Below are positions 45,901 through 54,780 of a stretch of DNA of 64,000 nt, piece by piece; positions within the stretch are counted from its first letter, which is position 1, and each line of letters opens with the position of its first letter. The notes under the pieces were generated by a model. The model worked only from the letters and a program-made list of their open reading frames with translations, ran no database searches and had not been told where the DNA came from. The translations under genes and the position numbers were made by a program. This DNA comes from Haemaphysalis longicornis (lineage: Eukaryota; Arthropoda; Arachnida; Ixodida; Ixodidae): contig JABSTR010001164.1 in NCBI GenBank assembly GCA_013339765.2, forward strand, positions 310,001 to 374,000, written 5' to 3'.

Positions 45901-48635
45901 CCTGCATTAGCGACTGACATTCATGCCACCTTTATTCCATGCACTTTCCGCTGCTTTGACGTTGCAAAATATATGTCACCTTCACGTCGTTATAGGCTGC
46001 TGTCAGGGTCAAAGTTCTCACGTCTCCTCGTTGGCCTCGCCCATGACGGCTGTACTTTTGGCAGTGCGTCCGTGGCATAGCAATGTTCGTGCGATTGGCG
46101 TTCACAATTACTTCGAGTAAGGCCTTGTCGGGCATATCTGGAAAAGGCTCGCACAAAGAACGCACAGTTAAAGAATGCGCTCAGCTTACAATTAGCTGTA
46201 GTGCCCAGTTCTAAAATAACTACTGTATTCCAAGGCTAGAAGCACGCTAACAAGTGTAATCGTGAATCCTTTTTATGCTGTACAGCTAACATTGATTCAT
46301 GTGTGGGCTTTGATAAATTACAGCTTGCTACAGCCGAGCTGGCCGTGACTGCACTGACTTTATTCGAGCAGCCGAAGGCACAACAACTCGGCATCGCGAA
46401 GCTACATAAAGTGACGCCGACGCAACACTTGTTTGAAACGAGCAGCTGACTCTTCGGTTGTTATCGGTTGTTATACACTGGCGGCTTCGATAAGGCCTGC
46501 TCCGAGGCAGCTGAGCCTAAAATGGCGAATTTAAATGGACAGTGGCGGCGAAAAGAAGAACAAACAAACAACGCGGGGACGAGGTACTACGAAACAAACA
46601 GCGCGGGGACGAGGTACTACGTCACTGGCCGTTGGCCAATGGCGCACGGCGTTCGCCGACGAAAAAGAAAATGGCAAAAAACGGAGGAGGAAAGGAGCGC
46701 GGGCGAGGGCGAAAGGCGGCGAGATCTAAAGATGGCGCTACCTTAGAAATTTCAGGGACCTTAACAGAATGGGGTTCCTCTCCTTCCCTCTAGAGGAGAG
46801 AGATGAGAGAGGGGGCCTCCCGCCACTGATGTGTAGCTGCTGATTTCTTTGCGCGAACCGTGAAATTTACACGGCATCGGCGCTGCCGTTCTTGGGCAAG
46901 TGTCGTTGACGTTTTAGCAGATTTCAGACTGGGTGGAGCTGGATTTTATTTTTTTTTGCAACTTCTATGTTACCACTTTTTAACGGGAGCAATTTTTCTT
47001 CCAAAGATTGTGTTGACCATCACTACAGTTCCTGATCTCTCTCTCTCTCTCTGCAAACGAATGGGGATGAGAAGTGTGGCAAGGTTAAGTTCATTTTACA
47101 GTAAACGGGGCAAAAGTCATTGAGTGAGTCGAGTACGCAAGACAGGTGCTGTCCTGTCTGTTTCCACTTATTGCCAGAACAGGTGCTCTCCGTTTGTTGT
47201 CTTTTAGTGCTTCTCTCTCTCTCTCTCTCTTTCTCTCTGTAAAACAATGGGAATCGAAAGTATGACAAATCGGTGCAAGTTCCAAGTTCACCTCAGGGAA
47301 AATGGTGCAAACATCGAGTGAGTGAGGCAGGCAGGATAGGTGCTGTCCTGTCTGTTTCCTGGGACAGGCATTGTCGTTCCGTTGTCTTTTACAAACTGTT
47401 TTTCCGAGACGTGCACAGAGTCTAATTTATGGGCTCCACCCTCGCGACTTGCGTGGCCAAACTTCTGACGCAGCGTCCATCTTTGCCTGGACCCGAGGAC
47501 TTGCCCACCGGGCTAAGCTGGACAAGAACAATGATCTGGCCCATTTCTGCACTGCTCTGGAGGCCGTCTGCATCGAGACCATCGAGGCCGGATTCATGAC
47601 CAAGGACCTGGCCATCTGCAGCAAGGGCATGTCCGGGTGGGTGAACTGGCTGGCCAGGCAGGGCCCGAGATTTCCATAGCCTGTATCTAGTACACTAGAG
47701 CCGGTGGGAGTGACAGAATGGCGCAGCAGCTCTGATTGCAGCAGGGCTTCTCACTGACGGAAAGGCCTAGCCGAAGTGCAGGTCAAGTTTCGCTAGGAAA
47801 ATGTTCGTACCAGCGTGCAAGTAATGATCTTGGCGGTGGCTAGATTTACCTGGGTGAGATCGTCGTTGGGGCCAGATAAAAAAATTACTGGTGTGTGCCT
47901 AGTTAGGCTGTTAATTTTGTGTCTTAAATTGCGGAAACCTTAGTTTCAGCACTTGAATGGGACAGTTTATCAGTTGTATGTGTAACCTTGTGGGATGATT
48001 TGCTGTTGTTTCAGTTTAGAATTATTTTGCGTGGTTCGCAGTTACGAGTTGCTGTTTGGTTTATATTCTAAGGAGTTTTGTCCTCCGAAGGGTTTCGTTC
48101 TTGTTCATTGCAGTATGTAGCTGCAAGCACTGAGCCAGCCAGTCAGCTTGGTTTGAAATTTGCGGTAATATTGGCATCCATGTTATTGTGACAAGGCAGT
48201 CTTTTTAAAAAGATGAGCAAAACGTGTATTTCTGTCTCCACGGTCCCTTTAGTCCAAAGGTAAGGAGCAAGTGACTTGGAAAAACTTGTGTGGACAACAT
48301 TGTTGCTCAAAAGAAAAAAAATAGGGAAACGGGTTGGCCAGTTTGTGTGGCGTGTGGTAAGCAACATGTGAAGCAAATAAGCAACAGAACAGAGGGCAAA
48401 GATCAAGGTGAGGTGATATAGAGGGGACTAGATAAGGGCTACCATTAGGAAGGATGGGGTAGGGCAAAAGCAGGCTCAATTTTGCATCGCAGAAGTGGGG
48501 TGATGATGATGATACATCTGGCTACAACCAGACTGATTCACATCTCCTTGCAGTGTCCAGCGCAGTGACTACCTCAACACATTTGAGTTCCTCGACAAGC
48601 TAGCGGACAACCTGAAGAAGAAGCTGGGCAAGTGA
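36938..48635 (+). CDS. IDH1: NADP-dependent isocitrate dehydrogenase, cytosolic type (10 exons; exons 3 and 4 damaged)
   Basis: Oxidative decarboxylation of isocitrate to 2-oxoglutarate with NADPH formation. Exons: 36938-36953, 37033-37072, 38356-38465, 41526-41930, 43266-43333, 43428-43496, 44137-44288, 44714-44854, 47474-47636, 48554-48635; phases agree at all junctions outside the damage. The start MAKIQ leads straight into VVDILGDEMTR without a mitochondrial presequence, hence the cytosolic call. Key motifs seen: SPNGTIRN (only after frame correction), GRHAYGDQYRATD (Arg matching human Arg132), [47 protein letters not shown] (metal-binding Asps), AAHGTVTRHYR, SIFAWTRGLAHR. The expected length is close to 412 residues. 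It ends KKKLGK, so it lacks the AKL-type peroxisomal signal of human IDH1. As written, exon 3 reads into a TGA; see separate entries. Introns hold many transposons. Symbol given by family. Confidence 0.9.
38356..38465 (+). other. IDH1: IDH exon 3 with three single-base insertions
   Basis: Spliced to exon 2 the exon should read VIWDLIKDKLILPFLNVELH and on to RTDDQ. Extra bases are needed to be ignored at about 38,365 (GGG to GGGG), 38,374 (extra A) and 38,443 (CC to CCC). The exon is 110 nt instead of 107. In the literal frame a TGA appears at about 38,401. Splice sites (CAG before 38356, GTAAG after 38465) are intact. Confidence 0.85.
38575..39669 (+). mobile_element. pogo/Tigger-like element in IDH intron 3
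   Basis: The right end TCCGTGTTCGACTG closes at 39669 before TA. The left end begins TCGAACACGGATATATCGAA at 38578 with altered first bases. Several TATCGAA words lie inside both ends. It carries the transposase tail described next. Confidence 0.7.
38945..39496 (+). pseudogene. Tigger/jerky-type transposase C-terminal remnant
   Basis: A 183-residue acidic frame with SADDFVNADTNIQVVASLGD, EDIVAAVAGAQ, an EVAAAFSLIRRCCDDMEG helix and the tail FISRTKKQAKISDFF. The K/Q-x-KI-x-DFF ending is common in pogo/Tigger transposases. The CENP-B-like DNA-binding and DDE domains are missing, so it cannot transpose. It lies in the IDH intron in the same orientation as IDH. Confidence 0.6.
39787..40303. repeat. 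Inverted-repeat MITE in IDH intron 3
   Basis: TATCTTTAAAGGAGCCATGA at 39,787 and its complement TTCATGGCTCCTTTAAGATA ending at about 40,303 form the ends. A diverged right half of the same family lies at about 48,155-48,255 in intron 9, and TTCATGGCTCCTTTAAG recurs at 13,453. Confidence 0.65.
40760..40997 (+). repeat. Full-length tRNA-derived SINE (Ruka-like) with 14-bp target duplication
   Basis: AGTTGACGTTCACT flanks it exactly (40746-40759 and 40998-41011). The tRNA-like head has an A box (TGGCTCAGTGGC) and a perfect B box (GGTTCGATTCC). The body ends in a CAATCAATCAATC-type tail. It lies in IDH intron 3, sense orientation. Confidence 0.9.
41526..41930 (+). other. IDH1: IDH exon 4 with a cluster of small indels
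   Basis: Against the family pattern there are extra single bases at about 41,584, 41,595, 41,600, 41,645 and 41,706, an extra 3 nt at about 41,620, and one missing base at about 41,733. All lie within 150 nt. From GWTKPIVIGRHAYG (41,736) to the donor at 41931 the frame is clean. The exon is 405 nt where 398 is expected. Confidence 0.85.
42249..42911. repeat. MITE with TTATACCCCTG ends in IDH intron 4
   Basis: The left end TTATACCCCTGC and right end CAGGGGTATAA are inverted. ATGGCATTTGA/TCAAATGNCAT words recur inside both ends. A second copy lies in TAF8 intron 3 (57,004-57,624). Just upstream, 42,010-42,250 holds two diverged ~140-bp tandem segments. Confidence 0.7.
45087..46763. mobile_element. 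1.68-kb DNA element with 31-bp inverted repeats and 8-bp target duplication, in IDH intron 8
   Basis: Ends agree at 29 of 31 positions: TAAGGTCCCT at 45087 through TAGCGCCA, and the complement ending at 46763. Flanks GCAGAATG (45079-45086) and ACAGAATG (46764-46771) agree at 7 of 8. The 31-bp TIR and 8-bp duplication match P-element dimensions, though hAT or Merlin cannot be excluded. No transposase was recognised. Inside are a ~203-bp tandem duplication and a 30-bp one (46562-46591, 46592-46621). Confidence 0.75.
45321..45723 (+). repeat. Tandem duplication, two ~203-bp copies
   Basis: Copy 1 is 45321-45523 and copy 2 is 45524-45723. Both begin TAGTATT-CTAGAGCCCCG and share long identical blocks such as ACAGCGCGGTGTTTGTTTAC. 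They differ by scattered substitutions. Confidence 0.85.
47037..47399 (+). repeat. Diverged tandem duplication, two ~180-bp copies
   Basis: Each copy begins with a CT run, then AATGGG-AT, and later GAGTGAGT, GGTGCTGTCCTGTCTGTTTCC and a GTTGTCTTTTA end. Copy 1 is about 47,037-47,212 and copy 2 about 47,213-47,399. It lies just upstream of IDH exon 9. Confidence 0.75.
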
Positions 48636-49299
48636 CTAGGCCGCCTGTGAAGCCTCCGGTCCTGTCACCGACTGCTACGGCTAAAGTCGACAGTAGCCGG
48701 CCTGTACATGCAACAAGGTGTGACCGGCGTGTATCAAAGGACGGTCTGTCTGCGCGGAAGTTGTGTGATGTTTGAATTATGCACTTGTCCACTCCAATTA
48801 GGCTGAAAAAAAACTTTGAAAGCTAAAACTGTCTGGAATCTCAAATAGTACGAAAATTTTCTTTTTGAGATTGTACCTTGAGTGTGAAAAAGTTACCTGC
48901 CAGAGCTGATCGCAGTTTGTTGTGGCAAGCAAAAACTTGTAATCTGATGCAACCTGCTCATGTTATACAAACAGGCATTTTATAGCTTAAGACATTCTGC
49001 GGTCACTTATATGCGAAAGAAAAAAGGTGACAGTGTCAACGTTTACTGGGCTTCGAGATTTTGTCTGCTCAAAAACAACTGAAGATTATTGGGTGAGGAC
49101 TTGCAAACCTGGCCTGCCTGGGTATTTCAGAAGTGTAGTGCATTCTGTACCCTTTTGACATATTTTTTTTTTTAGCCTGTCTGACTGTGCATTTCTTGTC
49201 CTTTCCTCTGAATCATTTCCGGTGCCAGATTTTGCTTTGAAACCCTTCCACCACTGACTTTCAAAGAGTGCATAATACATTAATTCCATATACAATTGA

Positions 49300-49305
49300 A
49301 ATAAA
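49300..49305 (+). terminator. Poly(A) signal AATAAA, likely for IDH
   Basis: The first good AATAAA after the IDH stop codon (48635), giving a 3' UTR of about 690 nt. Confidence 0.55.
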
Positions 49306-49831
49306 ATATATTTTTACAGTTGTCCTTTGCATTTGTCTTGTACCCTTTTGCATGTCAGGCAAATGGATTCATGAAGGCTGTGAAGAATGACAGGCAACAT
49401 TAGGAATTATGTTTGCCTACTTTGCGACCTCCGTCCTTAGTGCAGTTACTTTCTGCATTTGTAATGTACCAAGCCCAAGCTAGTGCTTTACAACTGCTCG
49501 ATGTTTGGAAAAATGATTTGTTCTCGCAACAACGTGTCCAAGAAAATTTGAAGTCCTTACATGTCATGGGGCAAAAAAAAAAAAAACCCACAAAATTCCC
49601 AGAAGGTATAATGCCTACAGCTATTGAAGTACAGCTGTGCTGATTCATTTTATGAGGACAAAACTTCCTCCAAGGGGTTACTTGGTTGGGTATGGCCCTG
49701 GAAACGGAGCCGCTGGTTACATTTTCAGCGGAACCTACAAGCCATGATGAATTTTCCTTGCAGCTCCTAAGCCTCAAAACAGGCCACAAGAATTGAACCC
49801 AAAACCCAAAGTTTTATCCCATTATCAGTGA

Positions 49832-49900
49832 AGACTCGTGGCTGAGTGATTGATTCCCACGCCCGAAGCAGAGGGACCCTGTGTTCGATTCCCGGGACTT
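49832..49900 (+). repeat. tRNA-like sequence, probable SINE head
   Basis: TGGCTGAGTGAT (A-box-like, 49839-49850) and TGTTCGATTCC (B-box-like, near 49,882) are at tRNA spacing. The stems are imperfect, so it is not called a tRNA gene. Confidence 0.4.
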
Positions 49901-50106
49901 CAGAAAGCATTTTGTTAGACGTACCTGTACCAATTGCCACGTGTGCTGTGATAGCAATGATAGGGGCATGGTAGTGGACACGTGTTAAAAGGCATGGAAG
50001 AGGGTTAATTTGGGAAACTTAGCATTGTATCCCCAATCAGAACCACAACAGCGGCTTCATTGTTGATGCTACTGTGCCCCAGAATTAAATGCCCATACAT
50101 GCCACG

Positions 50107-50269
50107 CAGGGGTTTATGCAGAATTTCGATTTTGGGGGGGGTGTCGGTTAGGATGTTTGGGGGGGTGTTGTATAAATCCGCAGGCAGGGTGCTTGTGGTT
50201 GTGGAATCTTTTTGGGGGGGTGTCGAAGTCCTTCTGGGGGGGTGTTAGGGGGGTGTGTATAAATCCCTG
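50107..50269. mobile_element. hAT-like MITE, 163 bp
   Basis: The ends CAGGGGTTTATG and TATAAATCCCTG are inverted. Flanks ATGCCACG (50099-50106) and ATGCCAAG (50270-50277) agree at 7 of 8. The inside is rich in GGGGGGTGT. Confidence 0.7.
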
Positions 50270-50452
50270 ATGCCAAGTAACCAGATGTCCCGGTTTAGAT
50301 GGGTACGTGGGGGTGGGCCTTTACCTTGATTTTGCTTAACCTTGAAACTCTGCCCAAGTAACGTCCACAATAGCTCAACATTGCGACAAAACAGTAACGA
50401 AAGCTGAACACAAGGCTAACGTATACTTTGCCAACACATACTTAGCTAACAT

Positions 50453-51817
50453 GTACCGCAAGTGTACCGGAATCTTGGAAGAAAGCGAACATCATCCTAA
50501 TCCATAAGAAAGGTGACATGAAGGACTTGAAAAAATTACAGGCCGATCAGCTTACTGTCAGTTGTCAACAAGGTACTTACCAAGGTAATCAATGGCCAAC
50601 AGAATTTCTGCAACCTTAGATTTCAGTCAACCTAAAGAACAAGCAGGGTTCCATATAGGCTATTCAACAATGGACCATATTCACACGATCAGTCAGGTGA
50701 TAGAGAAGTGTGCTGAGTATACTGAACCCCTATATATAGCCTTCATAGATTATGAGAAAGCATTTGACTTCATCGAAACCTCAGCCGTCATTCAGGCATT
50801 ACGGAACCAGGGTGTAGATGAGCATTATGTAAGAATACTAGAGGATATCTACAATGGGTCCACAGCTACCATCACCCTCCATAAGGAGAGCAGTAAGGAA
50901 GGGCGTCAGACAAGGAGACACAATCTCTCCAATGTTATTCACAGCATGTTTACAAGAAGTATTCAGAACGTTGGATTGGGAGCAGGTGGGAGTAAGGGTT
51001 AATGGAGAATACCTCAGTAACCTCAGATTTGCTGATGACGTTGCCTTGCTAAGTAACTCGGGGGACGAATTGAAAAGCATGCTGACCGCACTGGGCGAAC
51101 AGAGTAGAACCGTGGGCCTGAAAATTAATATGCAGAAAACTAAAGTAATGATCAATAACCTCGGGAAAGCACAGCAGTTTGAGATAGGTGGCGAGGCAGT
51201 GGAAGTGGTAAGCGAATATATCTACTTAGGCCAAGTTGTGACCCCGGATCCCAACCATGAGGCAGAGATAATTAGAAGGATAACAATGGGGTGGAGTGCA
51301 TTCGGCAGGTATTCTCAGATAATGAATGGCAGCCTACCATTGTCCCAGAAGAAGAAAGTGTATGACAGCTGCATCTTACCGGTACTCACCTACAAGGCAG
51401 AAACTTGGAGGCTCAATAAGAGGGTTCAACCTAAATTGAGGACGACTCAGCGAGCGATGGAACGGAAGATGATAGGTGTAACATTAAGGGACAAGAAGAG
51501 AGCGGAGTGGGTCACGGAGCAAACTGGTGTTAAAGACATATTAGTAGAAATTAAGAAGAAGAAATGGGACGTGGAAGCAGGGCATGTAATGCGAAGGCAA
51601 GATAACCGTTGGTCATTAAGGGTAACAGAGTGGATCCCTAAAGAAGGCAAGCGTAGCAAGGGGCGGCAGAAAGTTAGATGGGCAGATGAGATCAAGAAGT
51701 TTGCAGGGACAAATTAGTCGCAGTTAGCGCAGGACCGGGGTAGTTGGAGATTAATGGGAGAGGCCTTTATCCTGCAGTGGGCGTACCGTAGATAGGCTGG
51801 TGATGATGATGATGATG
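50453..51817 (+). mobile_element. RTE-type LINE, 5'-truncated, with 13-bp target duplication
   Basis: ACTTAGCTAACAT flanks it at 50440-50452 and 51818-51830. The 3' end is a (GAT)n run (51,801-51,817), typical of RTE elements. The endonuclease is missing. Confidence 0.85.
50592..51717 (+). pseudogene. RTE reverse transcriptase, one frameshift
   Basis: The first frame (50,592-51,002) has EQAGFHIGYSTMDHI and YIAFIDYEKAFDFI (first catalytic Asp). The second frame (from about 50,854) has GVRQGDTISPMLFTACLQEV, then LRFADDVALLS (catalytic FADD), VGLKINMQKTKVM, YLGQVVTPD and the thumb, ending KVRWADEIKKFAGTN. The two overlap at about 50,880-50,900, so a single indel breaks the ORF. An upstream stretch (about 50,470-50,520, SWKKANIILIHKKGD) is also RT. 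It lies between the IDH and THAP genes. Confidence 0.85.
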
Positions 51818-51830
51818 ACTTAGCTAACAT

Positions 51831-53549
51831 ATCCTAGCACCTCCCTTGTAGTGTCCATGTGGTTAGTGCACATAAACTAACAAACCCAAACTAAAACCGA
51901 AGCCTGTCCATTCTGCCTTCAGCGTTGCCTGGAACGCAGCCATACTCAGAGGAAGGTTGCCTCAACATATGCCAAGATGCATGCACAAGTTCTTCAAGAA
52001 CTTATTGGGAACGCATTGAAAGTGACATACAGCCAGAGAAGAAATAATGTAAAATCAATGCTAACACTTAAATCTAAAGTCAAGATTTTTTATAACCAAC
52101 GCTTCTTTTGGACTATGGGGCATGAATTAACCAGCACCATCTGTAAAGCTAAAAAATCAATGTGCACACAATTTAATAGCAGCACTCGAACAGTTTGAAT
52201 GAGAACTTCTTGAGAGTGCGGCACAAAATTAAAAATACTGCACAAGTGCTGAATGCAGCTAAGAACATGACACGCCGTGTATACAAGCATATCTTGTCTG
52301 GCTGAAAACGGCATGCCACAGCTACGTTACCGATTTACCTATATATGTATAAATCTGTATGTTTCTCTCTTTTTCTGTTATATGTATGACAACACTGTTG
52401 TCTATACACTTGTTAGCCATTTTTTTTAAATTTATTTTCACTATTTCAGACTGAAGAATGTCTTAGCACGACACTTGTTGAGGAAAAAAAAAAGACCATG
52501 ACATTGCTGTTATCTGTGTTATTGCAAAAAAAAAAAATAGCTTATCAAAAGTGGCCTTCCTGCAAATATAGAGCACAAATGTGCAAACAGTTTCTCCACG
52601 TTTTCTGGAGAAACCTAATTTATGGGCATTTTGGTCTCAAAATGGTGTGGAGGCGGTGTACCGCCTTTTTGCTATGCAATTCTGCTGCTGTAATGCAATA
52701 ACAAAAGCTTCAGGTGAACTTTACAGGGGGATATGCACATGCACACATACTGACATGACACGAAATTCCAAAGCTGAGATAACCATGCACAAAGCTTCTT
52801 TTGTATATGCAGATATCTCTCAGCAAGTTTCAATCCTAATTGTTCGGTATAACATATTTTAAATCAGTTTTAATGTTTGTGTGCACAAGAAGGCTCAAAA
52901 TGGACACCCTTTCGACATTAGCATCAGCATGGCGCATTGAGCGCCTCACCCCAAACTGCCAACGTCAGGGCTTCCATGATATAGCCAGGGCACTTGCTGC
53001 TGTTGCCACGCACCGCTCCACTTTGTGTATTTGTCATAGTTTTGGGACTGATGCCATGCTGCCCAGTCCGGACCAGTCGAGGAGCAACCAAATCAGTGAC
53101 GGCAAGAATGCCGTCCTGTCATGGCAGCCGCCCCCGTATTCCTTTCGTCAAAACCGAAACTGAGACACAAATAAACGAGGCTGTAAATAATTATTTACGC
53201 TGTGTTCAACCATATAACGTGCCGTTTTATGATTACTGGACTGGTAGGCAGCCATAGCAACTAGGAAAGAAAACAAAGTAAGTAACACGAAGATTTCGTG
53301 TCAGTACTCTAACAAAGAACTGACCTGGCAGGCATTCCTGAAATAAGTTATTTATTATTTAGAACGAAAAAAAAGTTGCGGAATGAAGATCAGTGGGAAA
53401 ATGCGTCCCCTGTCTGCCTTCATTATTCCTGAGTCTTCTTGCGCGACATTTAAAAAACCAGATACGCAGCAAAGAGCTCAAACACAAGTTTTACCAAGCT
53501 ATATAAATGAGTTGTTTAGTTGTGGCCACGTGGGAGGAACAGTAGAGAG
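51831..53549. other. No gene recognised
   Basis: AT-rich intergenic DNA between the RTE insertion and the THAP gene 3' end. Frames up to about 107 residues show no recognisable domain. Confidence 0.4.
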
Positions 53550-54370
53550 TTAGCAGGTCTCCTTCAGCTTCTCGCACTGCGGGCAGACTGGCTGTTGTGA
53601 CAGGACGTGGCAGTTCTCGCTGTACACTTTGTACATCCTGGGTTGCTCGCCGCCGGAGTCGACGGCATCATCCTCGTCGGCGGGGCAACCCGCGCAAACA
53701 TTCAGCGCGTCCAGACAGGTCACTAATTTCACCAGTTCCTCTAAATCACTCACGTGGGTGATCGGCGATGCGCCAGTGGTCGATGCACAACAGTACTCGA
53801 TCGGCACCACGCGCCCGACCGCGTTCACGGTCACTTCCATGTCGTCGTGAACAATGACGGCCTTTTCCACGACGACGAGCGAATCGACGACGCTCATCTT
53901 GCACAAGGCGATCAGCTCGTCGCCGCCGCAGTGCACACTCCAGCCGCACAGGTCCTTGCAGTCCGACAGCTTTTCCCTGAGCATGACGAAGCGCTCGTCC
54001 GCCTCTAGCTTCTCCCCCGAATCGATGACAGTAGTCAAAAGCTTCCTCTTTCGCTTGCGCTTCGGGGGTTGGTCGACGCCACTGGCAAGACGCAGCGTCG
54101 GTACGGCGCCCGGCTTCAGCCCCCAGCGGCCCCGCGGGATCACTACGAGCTTGCCTTCGACGACGTGCTCGTAGTTTTGAGCAGGACATCGTCTACGAAG
54201 TGCAGGTCGCAGACCAGACACTTCGGTCCTAGCGTGGTCCCCTCGCGGGCGAGTGCGGCACTCCACTTGGCGGCCTGCGCGGTTTGTTTGGGTACGCCGA
54301 AGTAATGCCGGTCTTTGGAACAAGCCGAATCATACCCGCTTCTGCAGCCGTATGCGGAGCACCTTGGCAT
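53550..54370 (-). CDS. THAP domain-containing protein (one frameshift)
   Basis: The start MPRC at 54370 opens a THAP zinc finger: C4 and C9 (CSAYGC), FGVP, W36, then C54-D-L-H57 followed by F58. This is the C2CH pattern of THAP, a DNA-binding domain. After about residue 66 the frame breaks at about 54,172-54,178 by a one-base loss. It resumes in the next frame with YEHVVEGKL, the THAP-terminal AVPTL motif and a basic PPKRKRKRK stretch. The C-terminal ~180 residues carry CAGCP and CPQCEKLKETC cysteine pairs and are otherwise unrecognised. Total is about 273 residues. No DDE domain is present. A splice-acceptor-like TTTCAG/TTTTACAG lies just before the ATG, so a noncoding first exon is likely. 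It is divergent from TAF8, with starts 410 bp apart. Confidence 0.75.
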
Positions 54371-54780
54371 GCTTTTAAAACCTGTAAAACGCTGAAACAA
54401 AACAGGGAGGAACCACAACATGCCCACCACAACAAAACAACGCAAACGTCACGGCGACATGTTTTCCTGCTAAATAGACAGCATAGACAAATAGTCACCA
54501 TAGTCACTTTCCAAGAGGCTTCTTGCCAGTACTTGCGTCATTATGTATGAACTGTCGTAGTTTTAGTGTGAAGGCATAAAATATGACTATTTAAAAGTAT
54601 TTTGAAGCGTATTAGTTGTTACTGCGTAACCCATGGCAGTTATTTCCAACACAAAAGATACGAATAGGCGGAAGCCAACAGGGTAATTATCTCTCTAGCA
54701 CTAACTTACATGGCTGATGCTTTTGCGATAGAGCGTCTGCAATCTCTCCGAGTTTGGACCACGCATAAACAACGTGCAAA
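54371..54780. promoter_or_regulatory. Shared intergenic region between THAP gene and TAF8 (candidate bidirectional promoter)
   Basis: Only about 410 bp separates the two divergent start codons, and part of this must be 5' UTR. No TATA box was placed with confidence. The call is from arrangement only. Confidence 0.4.

Noticed and set aside
53629..54305. Plus-strand ORFs across the THAP gene
   Set aside because: Antisense shadows of the minus-strand THAP coding sequence.
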